Source of the DNA: Epiperipatus broadwayi
Lineage: Eukaryota > Onychophora > Udeonychophora > Euonychophora > Peripatidae
DNA length: 64,000 bases
Reading direction: 5' to 3'
NCBI GenBank assembly: GCA_028023455.1
Contig: JAQFVV010000457.1
Span: forward strand, 374,001-438,000
Part shown: positions 1-10,580 of the stretch, one piece after another
How positions within the stretch are numbered: the first letter of the stretch is position 1
Layout: each line of letters starts with the position of its first letter
Notes under the pieces: generated by a model
Seen by the model: only the letters and a program-made list of their open reading frames with translations
Told to the model about the DNA's origin: nothing
The model's database searches: none
Program-made: the position numbers and the translations under genes

Positions 1-2114
1 ATTTTCAGTGCTACAATTTGGCTGATAAAATCTGGAGGAATGTACTATATCTCAGTTGTAATCTTGAATATATCAGTAATATTTCTCATAATAATATTTA
101 TATTTAGAATAATCATTTCTTCTCTAAATAAAAGCACAGTATTCAATCCAATTTGTAATTGCTAAAGAAGCTAACTTTTAAAGTATTTGATTTACAACTC
201 CAAAATAATAATAGATAAACTTCCAAGTAGACTGTCCTTAGAAATTATTTTAAAATTAACTTTTATAAATGAGTAAAGCACGTTAGTGCAAAGTCCAAAG
301 TCATTATGTTTACACACTTTTATTATGTAAAATTGCATTCTATTAGTAAACAGCTTCCTTAGTGTTTAAAATAAAAAGTGGACCTTATTAATTTTGTGGA
401 GATGGGGTGAATGAATGATAAGTATCAGTGCCCACACTACAAGCAATGTGGTTTCATATACCAAATAAAATATCATCTTATAAAGAACTCCTATTTAATG
501 AGAAACAGCAAATATAAAATCATGATGATTAAAAAGATGGATAATTTCATTTATTTGGTTTCACTTAAGAAAAAGAAAAGATATAGTTTAATATCTGGAG
601 TTATTCTTCAGAGCAACTAAAGAGCATAACATAATGATAAAATAAATAAAAGATTGTAGATCTTCAGTTTTTATTTCACAAATAATTCTTTGCTCTTATA
701 ATATGCAGCAAAATAACTTTTCATAAAATTAAATTAATAATTTAAAGTTTAAAGCTATTAAAATGATTTTCAGAAATATTGTAATTATATGACTGATATT
801 ATAGAGATTAAATATATTATTTAGACAACAGTGACATCGAATTTCTCATTAACTAGACAAAAGTTCTTGTGATTAAATCATATGGCATTCTAAAATATTT
901 AATCATTGATTGCAGCCTATACATTCAAGGGCTCAATCACAGACATGTTCAAAACTCAATCCAAAAGCAAGCTCCAAAATGTCTCCTGAATTAATTGATT
1001 AAAGTCTTTATTGCAAAATAATCAAATGGAATAAATCATCAATTCCATCAAAAATAAAATTTTTGTAAATAATGGAAAGGAATTATGGGTGATATATATA
1101 TATATACAAATGGTACATATAATATTTACTATATATTTAAGCTAGATAAAATTAGAGGGGATTGACTTTCAAACTCCCTTCAGTCATCCACTCCATCTTA
1201 TATAACCAATACACATGATCACATATATATATATACACATAAAAACAAAGAGCTGTTCTGGATCATGTAAACCCTCACACACTTATTTACAATAAAATGC
1301 AATCTTGCACTAATATTAGGAGATTAAACTTTATAAGGAATAATCCATATTGTAGAATGAAAGTTTTTTTTTTTCTTCTAATCTCTGCTGAAGGGTTAAA
1401 AAACATTTTTAACAAATTATATTCACACTAAAAGAAGTACTTATTAATTATAATAAATTCTTAAGATAACTGCTATTTGATTTTTAAGTACAGTCTTCAA
1501 AATTTTAAAGAACAAAAAATAAAATAGTACAAATATATACATTTTATAATTTGTTGTCTTTAACTAAATCATTAAGATGAAGTTTGGTTTCCATTCAAAA
1601 CAGTATCACAACTTTTCATCTAAATAACCAGGACATATCTTATAATCTGAATACCCAATATAACATTTTGCAATAATAGATTAAATCATAATCCTGTCTA
1701 AGGCTGTTTAGAAATAATCTTGGACTATAACCTAAATTATTCTCATGATATCAAAAAGAATTTCTAGGAATAATCTCATTGTAAAACTAGCTGAACTTGG
1801 ATGCAAGAACTTTATAGATAACTTCTTTAGGACTAGCATATTCTACTGGTAAATACTACGACTCTGTAGAGAGAAAAAGCTCATGCACTAAATTTCTAGA
1901 TACTAAATTAAATATTATAATAAAAAATATTATTGGCATACTCAAGTCTAGTTTTTTGTAGTAGTTTTCTATATTTTCATATAATCCTTCAACAGATATC
2001 AAAAAAAAAAAGTATCTCACATAAAATGTATAAAAAGCTGTTAAAAAGATCAGATTTACCAATAACTCAAGATATAGTTTCACCACATCAAGATCTCCCT
2101 TCTGGATGTTTTTT
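1..2114. other. AT-rich sequence without a recognisable gene
   Basis: I see no coding region with domain or splice support here. There are short (TA)n runs near 1092-1106 and 1224-1236 and many homopolymer A/T tracts. Short open frames at 411-620 (plus) and 1856-2086 (minus) have the low-complexity composition expected by chance. If the minus-strand host gene continues past exon G, this stretch is intron or may hide short exons that I could not identify by eye. Confidence 0.6.
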
Positions 2115-2370
2115 AATCAAGAATCTACAATAGAAAAAGGATGGACAAAAACAATTTCTTTTTCCAGACCCAACATACAGAGAGAATCTTCCTAGATGCA
2201 AATGGAATATCATTAATAGATTATGAAAAACCCACAATCATGATGCTCATCTGCTTCATAAATATAATTTAATAGAAACTAATTTATAGAGATCAGTACA
2301 AACCCAAACCATAGAGTTAATAACTGTCAAATCTATGGCAACAAAGAAATAATTGAAAGACTTAATAAAA
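2115..2370 (+). mobile_element. Decayed non-LTR retrotransposon fragment (end of reverse transcriptase ORF)
   Basis: In broken frames the plus strand reads RCKWNII..THNHDAHLLHKYN...VQTQTIE..VNNCQIYG. This is the layout of the cysteine/histidine-containing tail after the reverse transcriptase of many LINEs (HLL.KW...C.CG..QTM.H....C). A second copy of the same segment occurs at 45000-45220, sharing KWN, QTM/QTI and VNNCQIY. Stops and frameshifts show it is long dead. The family assignment rests on motif order only. Confidence 0.4.
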
Positions 2371-2747
2371 CCACAAATGAATCTCTCTTCTGATTGAAAT
2401 CACTATAGATTCCTTTATGATATTATATTAATAATTAAAATGTCTAAAAAACTATACACTAAATAAATATTAAAGCACACTTTTATAAAGATTTATTTTC
2501 AAATACCAATTTGATATCAGATATCTCTGTTCACATAAATTCTAAATTCAAATTTTTCTCCACTACCATTTATTACTGCAAAATGAAAAATAAGTAAGTT
2601 AATATAGGATCAAAAATAATAAAATGTTTAAAAGATATACAATTTTACAGTAACTATTTTGTAGTAACTATTATGTTGTTTTGGTCAGTTATAACAATTA
2701 TGCTCATCTTAGGCTAAGCAGTTTAAATCTTTAAGAAAATTTATATG

Positions 2748-2822
2748 TAGACTTCGGCTGGTCCGCGAAATCTTAACCTTATTTTTGCCGGTCCGCAGAT
2801 GTGAAAAGGTTGAAGACCACTG
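2748..2822 (-). mobile_element. hAT-type DNA transposon terminus (fragment)
   Basis: Read on the minus strand from 2822, the sequence begins CAGTGGTCTTCAACCTTTT and continues with two CGGACCGGC-like blocks (GCGGACCGGCAAAAATAAGG, then TTTCGCGGACCAGCC). This is the common layout of hAT superfamily ends (CAGTGGTTCTCAACC-type terminal inverted repeat). No partner end was found within a few hundred bases, so this is probably a fragment of a non-autonomous copy. An 8-bp target duplication could not be confirmed. Confidence 0.5.
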
Positions 2823-4695
2823 TTTTAGACATTAAAACCCATAAAAAGCAGACTTTTAGACCTATATAGTTATTATGTAAGATGCACTTAGAAATTCATT
2901 CCAAGGATATAGTTCAATCTTTAAGAAAAGATACTTGGTTAAATAATATATAAAGTAAGGGTTCATTTTTTTTATTAGAGTGAAATTTACTACCAAAGAT
3001 AACTTGCTAAATGCCAATTGTTTTAGATGTGATATTATTTGGTTGTAATAGTAGGATTAGTAGTCAATAGTAGTAATGGAAGAGAAAGAGGGAAGGGGAG
3101 GGGAGAAAAGGAGAGTTAAGAAGAGCAAGAGACATTGATAGTCAAACTAATATTTGATATTTACTAGAGATTTTTCTTAATCTTTATAAGGCTACCATCA
3201 AAAATGATATAATCTTGAAGGTGTAAAAAAATTCTTACATTAGAAATGAACATACATAAAAGTAAAAATTTCAAGCATCTTTATCAAACTTTATTTTATT
3301 GTGGTAAAATATAAAAATAATTACAATCCATTCTCTTGTATTTAAATGGTTTGAAACTATCAACTCAGGCATTTAGGCACCTTTTTTTCTAATTAAAAGT
3401 ACTCATGAAAATTAGTATCACCCTTGGCTCATTCATCTTTCATTATAATTCAAAGACAATATTCTATTATATGCACATAATATCTAACACATAAAACAAT
3501 ATCAAATTATTTATGCTACAGAATTTATATTAGATTCAATTACCTTTAATAGATTTAGAAATAATTGAAACATACTTCTGAAAGTCTTCAACATTTGAAG
3601 AGATGTGAAGATCCAGGTTATGAATATTTCTTCAATTAAAAATTCATAAAAAAAATGTAATATTTGATTTATATTAAAATACATTTGAATAATAAAGTAT
3701 TCATTATATATGTAACATAAAACTACATAAATAAAAATGATTTTTGTATTTTGATTTTTATTCAAGATAAATTTAAATAATTATCGCATTTTTTATATAC
3801 GTAAAATAAAACTATATGTACCATTTGACTTTTCCATTTTAAATTTAATTAAACAGTAGTGGCATCTCTTCTTCACTCTAGATAACCAAAATATAAACAC
3901 TCAGTAAAATTAAAAGAAATTAAAAGAAAAAGAAATCACACTCCTGCAACTGTTTTTTTTTTTTTTGTTATTCAATTGACTTTTGGCAGGAGCCACTAAC
4001 CTGTATTTTACCAATTCAGTGCACATTCTTATCAAGATATTTAATCTAAAAACTTGGAAAGTTCGAACTGCAAATCAATCTGTTTTTCTCTCCATTAACT
4101 TGAAAAGCAAAATAACAATAAAAGATAGCCACTAAAAGAGTAAAGTGTAAATTAACATCATTCACTAAAAAAAAAGAAAGAAGCCATAATCAGCTATGAA
4201 ATCTTGGTGCACTATAATATAGTTTTCAGATAGATAACGAGATTTCAATTTATAAAAAATAAAATGTTATCTATTTACTTATTTTAACCTTTTATTTCAG
4301 AACTAAATGTTAAAATGAAAAATATTTATGTAAGTAAATTAGTGGAAAATTAGGATTAGCTATTATTCCAATGCTGTCAAGATCCATAAAGATTAATAAA
4401 ACATTCATTAAATTAGAATGTGATCCTAATTTTTAATGTTTAAGACATGACAATGTAAGTTTCCCTTGGGATAAAACTATGAAAGACAGTATCTATGTTC
4501 TCAATATTCATGATTTAAAAAAAATATTAAATAAAAAAAATTAGAAGATAATAAAAAGCATAATTTTAATTTACTTTTGCATTTCATCAATAATTTTCAT
4601 CATAAAAAAAAATAATTCAAAAATAGTAAATTTCATTTTATTTTTTGGCAAAGAAAGTGCTGTTTTATTATATATATAAATTTTAAAAAATTTAC
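2823..4695. other. AT-rich non-coding sequence
   Basis: No gene or clear repeat boundary was recognised. There is a purine-rich block at 3076-3134 (GAGAAAGAGGGAAGG-type) and poly-T around 3953-3966. The minus-strand open frame at 3511-3765 is low complexity and is treated as chance. Confidence 0.5.
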
Positions 4696-4705
4696 TGTAC
4701 GTGTT
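4696..4705. repeat. Target-site duplication (left), short RTE copy
   Basis: TGTACGTGTT here is repeated exactly at 4844-4853, immediately flanking the 138-bp RTE 3' fragment. A 10-bp perfect duplication is what target-primed reverse transcription leaves. Confidence 0.8.
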
Positions 4706-4843
4706 CATCATCATCATCATCAACCATTATCAATCCACTGCAGAATGAAGATCTCTCCAAGTTCGATCCATTTTCTCCAATCTTTAGCTTCTCTTCTCCA
4801 CATCACCCCTACACCCTTTCTTATTTCATCCATCCATCTCACA
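4706..4843 (-). mobile_element. 5'-truncated RTE LINE insertion (3' end only)
   Basis: The sequence matches the 3' end of the full-length RTE at 13472-13616 almost base for base, including the terminal (ATGATG)n tail (seen on plus as CATCATCATCATCATCAACC) and the stretch CCATTATCAATCCACTGCAG. It lies between perfect 10-bp target duplications, so it is a genuine short insertion rather than a decayed long copy. Only the final codons of the pol ORF and the tail are present. Confidence 0.85.
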
Positions 4844-4853
4844 TGTACGTGTT
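4844..4853. repeat. Target-site duplication (right), short RTE copy
   Basis: Second copy of TGTACGTGTT, identical to 4696-4705. Confidence 0.8.
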
Positions 4854-7122
4854 AAAAACACGTATATACATTATTCTATTTTTTTTTTAATTACTTTTAA
4901 TGATGTCTTAATGGATATAATTAAATTGTACATAGGTATGCACGTTTTATATATACATATTGAAAATGTCTGCATTACATATATATGTGTATGTTCAAAA
5001 AATAAATTAAATAGGTTTGTATTGTGAATTTTAGTATCTTCATGAAGATTTGAAACTAAATAATGTAATTATTCAAATATGTTTGAATGTGTTATGAAAT
5101 GCTAAAATATATTTAAAATTAAAAAAAAAAAAAAACTCTACAAATCAAATGATTTCTTCCAGCATCTCATTTTTGCTTTTCATGTCATGAAAAATATATG
5201 CACAGTTTAAAATAAGTAAAATAATAGTGTTACTTTGGATCCCTTTAGCTGCTGTTTTTCATGTATTTTGATTGTTCATCAATTATCCCAAAAGAGAATA
5301 TTTTAATAAATTAAAGCTAAATACTGTGTATTACTTTTACTTTTTCAATTTTAAATCTCAGTTTAATAAAAAAATTAATTATTCTCCAGCTTGTCCAGAC
5401 TTTAACTTCCAATGAAAATGAATATTAAAACTTTCATAATAAGTTGGAGAGAATCCACTTTTATTTATTTAAACTAACATAATAAAGAAATATTATATAC
5501 CTTAATCAAATTTTGTGTGAAATTATTTAAAAAGTTACACATTTTAAACATTTAAAAATTTCTATTTTTTAACAAATAAACAATTTTCTAATTTTCATTC
5601 ACTTTTCATACACTTTGGTTCAAACATTTATTTGCATAAATTATATCATTCAAAAACTGAATTTATATTTCAATGAATATTACTTTCTGCCTTGTTTAAA
5701 TTATTGTTTTGATTATTTCATTTAGCAAATAATATCAGTTATAAAAAAGGTTATAAGATGTTGAGAGATAAACTAAATCTGAACTTACTGGGAAGTTTTA
5801 ATTAATAATGTACAGATAATGATGGAGAGGAAAGTCTTTTGTCACAGTTTATTGATCCCACTTCAGTCATTAAAATCCTAAGTAACTTTATAAGAAAGAA
5901 ATCTGGACTGTATTTTTTTGTTGTTGTTGTCTTCAAGAATCACTTGGTGAATTAGCTTCTTAAACCTTTAATAAATTGGACAGTTATAAAATGAATTCTT
6001 TAATATATTGTGTCCACCAATAAATACAATGAAATATTAAGCGATCTTCATTTTAGATTTTTATCAATTCTTTTTTTACTGAAAAATTTCAAATGTATAT
6101 TTGATGATTTTAAATGAACCATAATTAATCAAAATTATCCATTCATCTTTTTTTCCAAAATGATTCATTTACAAATAAATAAAATATTAAAAAAAAAATA
6201 TTTTTATTCACATGAATGTATTAAAAACTAAAAAAAAAATTTTTTTTCAGCATGGGGTAAAGTATCATTTAAATAAACTTACAAATAATGTCTACTTTCT
6301 TGTCTCAATGCCATTCTATTCATCAGACAAACAAAAAAAAAAAGATTGCACTGCTACAAGAAAGTAAATGTTATTTGCAAGTTTATAATAAATGATTTTT
6401 CAGCCCATGCTTTTATTTGTGAAAGCTGAGGAATACTTTTTAGTGCATTTATATGAATATAAATATTTTTTCAAATTTTTTTTAATTTTCTACTTTTTAC
6501 TTTTATGTAACAAATATTTATTAGAATAGTTTTCAACGAGTCAGTTTTAAATAACAAAGAATATCATTAGACACCATAAGAATTAATGTAACATATAAAA
6601 ATTGTTCACTAATTTTTTGCTAAAATTATTTGCAAACTTTAAAAAAATATTTTTCTACCAGGAATACATAAGTATGCAAAGTTTCAACTAGATTGGAAAT
6701 TGGGAAGTGGGTGAAAATTGAGTTACAAGATTTTATCATGTCAGACTAAAAACAGAGTAAGTTAAATAAAAGCATATAACATCTTAAAAAAATTCTCTGT
6801 TCACATTTTCTTTTAAAAAGAACTGATTTTGTTTTATATCTGTCATATAATTTTTTATGTTGAATAAAAGAATTTATGATGCAAAAAATTATACAATTTA
6901 CATAAAATAAAAATCATTCTTCATGCATTAATGCTGTGATAAAATGACACTCTTGAATTCAAAGACCATGAACTGCAGTTCCAGCTCTATGATTCTAGTT
7001 CTTGAAATTTATGAATTCCTAAACAATAAATCATTTGATTATTTATTTAATGAAACATCAATAAAAAATGTTTCAACTGATTAAGAAGTTCAATAATAAT
7101 TACAACAGTAACAAAATCTTCA
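4854..7122. other. AT-rich non-coding sequence
   Basis: No coding or structured feature was recognised. Several A or T homopolymers (for example 5120-5135) and short (TTG)n at 5919-5930 are present. Confidence 0.5.
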
Positions 7123-7268
7123 TACAGTAGTGCCAACTAGTGTAAGTCTTAGTAATCAATGGATATAAGAAAGTTTGTGTATAAAATCAAGGACGTCTTG
7201 CTGAAAAAAAGCACAAGTCATGTTGTGTCCATTGATTACTAAGGCTTGCACTGAGGGGCACTACTGTA
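7123..7268. repeat. Fold-back repeat (41-bp inverted arms)
   Basis: The arms 7123-7163 and 7228-7268 are inverted repeats (35 of 41 positions by my alignment) around a 64-bp spacer. They contain TACAGTAGTGCC and, inverted, GGCACTACTGTA, plus TTAGTAATCAATGGA and its complement. The right arm resembles the sequence CCATTGATTGCTCTTGTTAG...GGCACTACTAT at 43116-43153, so this looks like two opposed ends of one interspersed SINE-like family. No flanking duplication was seen. Confidence 0.6.
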
Positions 7269-7304
7269 GTGAGAGTCTGCTACTGCTATATCAGCTTGGG
7301 TAAG

Positions 7305-7335
7305 CATAGGAAATGGTGATCATGTGATGCTTTAG
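7305..7335 (+). repeat. Start segment of the SINE-like family
   Basis: The sequence GTGATCATGTGATGCTTTAGTGG closely matches 42747-42769, where the same words open a tRNA-like SINE. Here only the first few dozen bases are recognisable before poly-T. Confidence 0.45.
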
Positions 7336-8440
7336 TGGTTTTTTTTAAAACAATAGTTATTATTTTCACAAATGTGAAAAGAGATAACTTGTTTTCTTTA
7401 TTACATATAAAATATAAGCATTAATTATAAGGTTCTTATTTTAATGATAAATCAGAGATTGAAGACAATACGTTTATGCTTTAAGTTGTAAATTGTTTTA
7501 AAAATAGACGTTCAATCATATTACACCATGGAAAATTAATCAAAAGAACTATAAAAGACAATTGCATACTAGGAATGTACAGGAATTTCCTGTACAGAAA
7601 TGACATATATTCCAAAATTATCTTGATAGCTTCACTTAATTCGATTACTTTAAACTGAAACTTGTTAAATGTTTATGTAAAAGATATCAATATTATTTGC
7701 AATTCAGATTTCTATAATATAGCAAAATATTGAGGATCAACTACAATCTCTAAATGGCAATCCTATAGCTTTCTGGAAGATTAATGTAATGGAATGATTT
7801 GTCATTTCAAATAATTCAAATTAGATTGTATTCAATCTCTATTAATGCATGTTTTTTTTTTAGATATAGATAGTTTTTGCAATCTATTTCCACCAAAATT
7901 TACTAATATTAATATTTGAATATAGAAATTGTAATAAGTAATTTCCCATAAATATAAAAATACATTTTTTAAAAATATTTAACAGCAAGCTGATAAAAAA
8001 TAATAAAATGATTGGGCAGATTGAATGCCATTAATATAGTCTTTAAGATATACAGTGCTTGCTCAGTCTTAATTCTGGAAATATTATTTTTTGATAACCT
8101 CAATCTATAGAAATTAGTCTTACTACCAAACTATTCTAATTTAAAAAAAAAAAAATTTCCCTTGGGTGGTTAGTTATGAATGATTATCATGAAAGATAAT
8201 ATCACTTTTTGTTGCATCATAGCATGACATATTTATAGCTAATAATTTACATTAAAATATTTTCTTTACTTATATATCATAAACAATTAAATTAAAACTT
8301 TATTGATGATAACCAACAAGCCGAATAAAATTTAACTAAAGAAATTTCAGTCTGAAAATGATCAGGAATATCAATTCAACAAAAAACTATTTATCCCATT
8401 CCTATAATAACTTTTTTGGAAAAACGAAAAAATATCTATA
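7336..8440. other. AT-rich non-coding sequence
   Basis: Nothing was recognised except a perfect 21-bp palindrome TGTACAGGAA-T-TTCCTGTACA near 7576-7596. Confidence 0.45.
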
Positions 8441-9147
8441 TATTGTGACGACCACGTAAAGTCGTCGACACACACATATATTTATTAATAAAATTAGAAA
8501 GTAATAAAGGTGAAATAAATTAGCTAATAAATTTTTTTTTAAAAAAAAAAGGAAGGAAAAGAAAAAATTGAAATTCTAATGTCAAAATTACTGTGGATTT
8601 TGTAATAGTAAGAGAAGGGGAGGGGGGTGCATAAATAAAGAAATGCGTCTCTTTCTCTCTTATAAGTCAAATGCTAGAAAATTATTTTTGTTTATTGTGG
8701 GAGAGGGGAAAAGGAAGCATAAAGAAATGCCTGTCTTCTCTCTCATTAAGAAAAAAAAAAATATTATAACAAATTAAAATAAATGTAAAACGTAAATGTG
8801 GAAAAAATAAATGAATTGTAAACTTTAAATAAAATAAATGTAATATGGGATATATAAAAAGAAACAATATGGCCGTAGGTGTGAAAGTCTGTTGGACAAA
8901 TTAAATTCCACGGACAAAGAAATGTTATCAACGGAAGATCTTTGCCTGATCTGTTAAATTAATTGGGACTTACATTCCAGCCACTAATTAAATAAAGAAA
9001 CATAATGATAAGAATTGGTTGGAAATCTAAGTCTTAATTAAATATTTTAAAAACAACGAACAAAGAAAGAGATTAATAAAATTACAATTTTTGTCTAGCA
9101 TTGCTAGTAGAGACTTTAGAGAAGCAACAGCTAAAAGAAATGGGAGA

Positions 9148-9260
9148 AGTGCATGGCTAGTGGCGTTAAAGGGACGTGGGTTCGGATTCAAGCCGTCTCA
9201 TCACTAACTCGCAATGTAAGATCTTTGCCTGACCTGCTAGAGGGACCACCGCTTCTGTAG
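9148..9260 (+). repeat. Possible tRNA-derived SINE fragment
   Basis: TGGCTAGTGGCG resembles a Pol III A box and GGGTTCGGATTCA resembles a B box 24 bases on. The boxes are closer together than in a tRNA, so the call is tentative. Confidence 0.3.
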
Positions 9261-9276
9261 CTGTCAATTGAAACTC

Positions 9277-9408
9277 AACCTAAAGAATCAACCAGCAAAC
9301 TGGATGAAAATAACCCCACAAACTAAGGAAGTTAATGGAGAACCTAAGGAATCAACAAGCAAAAACTGGAACGAAATATAACCCCACAAACTGAGGAAGT
9401 TAATCAAG
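9277..9408 (+). repeat. Diverged two-copy tandem repeat, about 64-68 bp
   Basis: AACCTAAAGAATCAACCAGC starts unit 1 at 9277 and AACCTAAGGAATCAACAAGC starts unit 2 at 9341. Each continues to a shared ATAACCCCACAAACT(A/G)AGG and GAAGTTAAT. The duplicates differ by several substitutions and small insertions. Confidence 0.8.
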
Positions 9409-9990
9409 AGCGCTCGGAAGAAATACCCATGGGACAATTACAACAAAGCCTAGGTAAAAGCATGCATGCATTTTCATTTGTCTACTATTCATAACTAAAT
9501 ATAAAATTAATGATTTGATAAAAATAGAACTCTATCAACAGGACTTTAGGAACTTTCATATCTGATCTATTTTCATATATTTATTATAGCCATGTATTTA
9601 TAAGTGTGTGTTTATTATTATTATTATAATGTAATTTTTTATATAAAGTGTGAATATTATTATTAAACATATTTGCCATTAAATTTCGTATCCTTGCTTT
9701 ATTCTCCTATCACCAAGCTAAGACAGGGGGGAAACTGTAAGTAGTGATTAAAGGGGCATACTGATTTGTTTAAGATATTCATGTGCTGCTTGTTCGTGCG
9801 AAATCCCAATTCTAAAAAATAAATAGCAAGCGCTGGACATTCGCTAAGTTTCTTTGAAATAGTTTGCTCTGTTCAGCAGCCGAGGGTTCTTGGCTGGGAA
9901 AAATAATGCCAAGATAATATGTACGTATTGCCTTGGGGTTCAGTCAAGGGTATAGATATGAAGTTAAATTTGTATCTGTATTAGCTCTCT

Positions 9991-10468
9991 GCTGGTATTG
10001 TAATGGCGTTGGTTAAAATAATGAATAAGATAATAAAAAATCTAAGTTGAAAACAATAAATGGATAGGAATAAAAGTTATGAAAAGAATTAAAATATAAT
10101 AAATAAGTATAATGTAGAATAAAATAATCGAAATAAATATAATTGAATACACAAATAAATAAGCAACCGTACGAATAACCATTTCCGTTATAATATATAT
10201 GGTAAGTAAACATTATTACTTTCAGTTTTGAAAGAATAATTTTAAAACTCCATTTCAAACACATTTCATATAATATTGAATATTATATTAATATATATAT
10301 ATATGTATGCATATATATATATATATGTGTATGTGTGTTTAATGGAAAATAATACACGGTACAGCCTAAAAAGTTATAATTTATCTACATCATACAACCG
10401 TGAAAACATTAAATATAATATTATGTATATATATTTGTAATGAGCAATATTAATTTTTTTATCTCTAC
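9991..10468. other. Intron-like AT-rich sequence with (TA)n/(TG)n microsatellite
   Basis: This lies just downstream (minus sense) of host exon G. A compound (TA)n-(TG)n tract spans about 10285-10340. The 83-codon minus-strand frame at 10013-10264 is low-complexity and not supported. Confidence 0.6.
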
Positions 10469-10580
10469 CTAACATCAAGAGAAGCTGTCACTTCATCAAC
10501 TTTCTGTTGAAGCCATTCCGCATTCTGGTTCACAAATATTTTGGACAGGTTATCAGTAGACTGTTTTGGAGCAAAATCTT
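10469..10580 (-). CDS. Host gene exon G
   Basis: Exon of 112 bp on the minus strand. The acceptor ...TTATTTGTGTTTCAG lies just above 10580 and the donor GTAGAG starts at 10468. The phase requires one base from exon F (G+AA = Glu) and leaves AG for the next exon. The product segment is E-DFAPKQSTDNLSKIF followed by VNQNAEWLQQKVDEVTASLDV, with helix-like spacing. The composition is clearly protein-coding against the AT-rich background. It is the most 3' exon I could identify; the next exon lies below 10469 or outside the window. Function unknown. Confidence 0.75.

Larger units (their letters stand above)
8444..9990. other. Mosaic block of older repeat sequence, unassigned
   Basis: Composition changes here: more G+C, CG dinucleotides and purine-rich AGAAGGGGAGGGG runs. 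It opens with TGTGACGACCACGTAAAGTC, which has a small palindrome (CGAC...GTCG) and would suit an LTR start, but no matching end or second copy was found. The word GATCTTTGCCTGA(T/C)CTG occurs twice (about 8937 and 9211). No ORF of note. Probably remnants of several transposons. Confidence 0.35.

Noticed and set aside
411-620. Short plus-strand frame beginning MNDKYQCPHYKQCGF, zinc-finger-like at first sight
   Set aside because: The Cys/His spacing does not form a C2H2 or other finger, there are no splice signals or neighbouring coding sequence, and composition is like the background.
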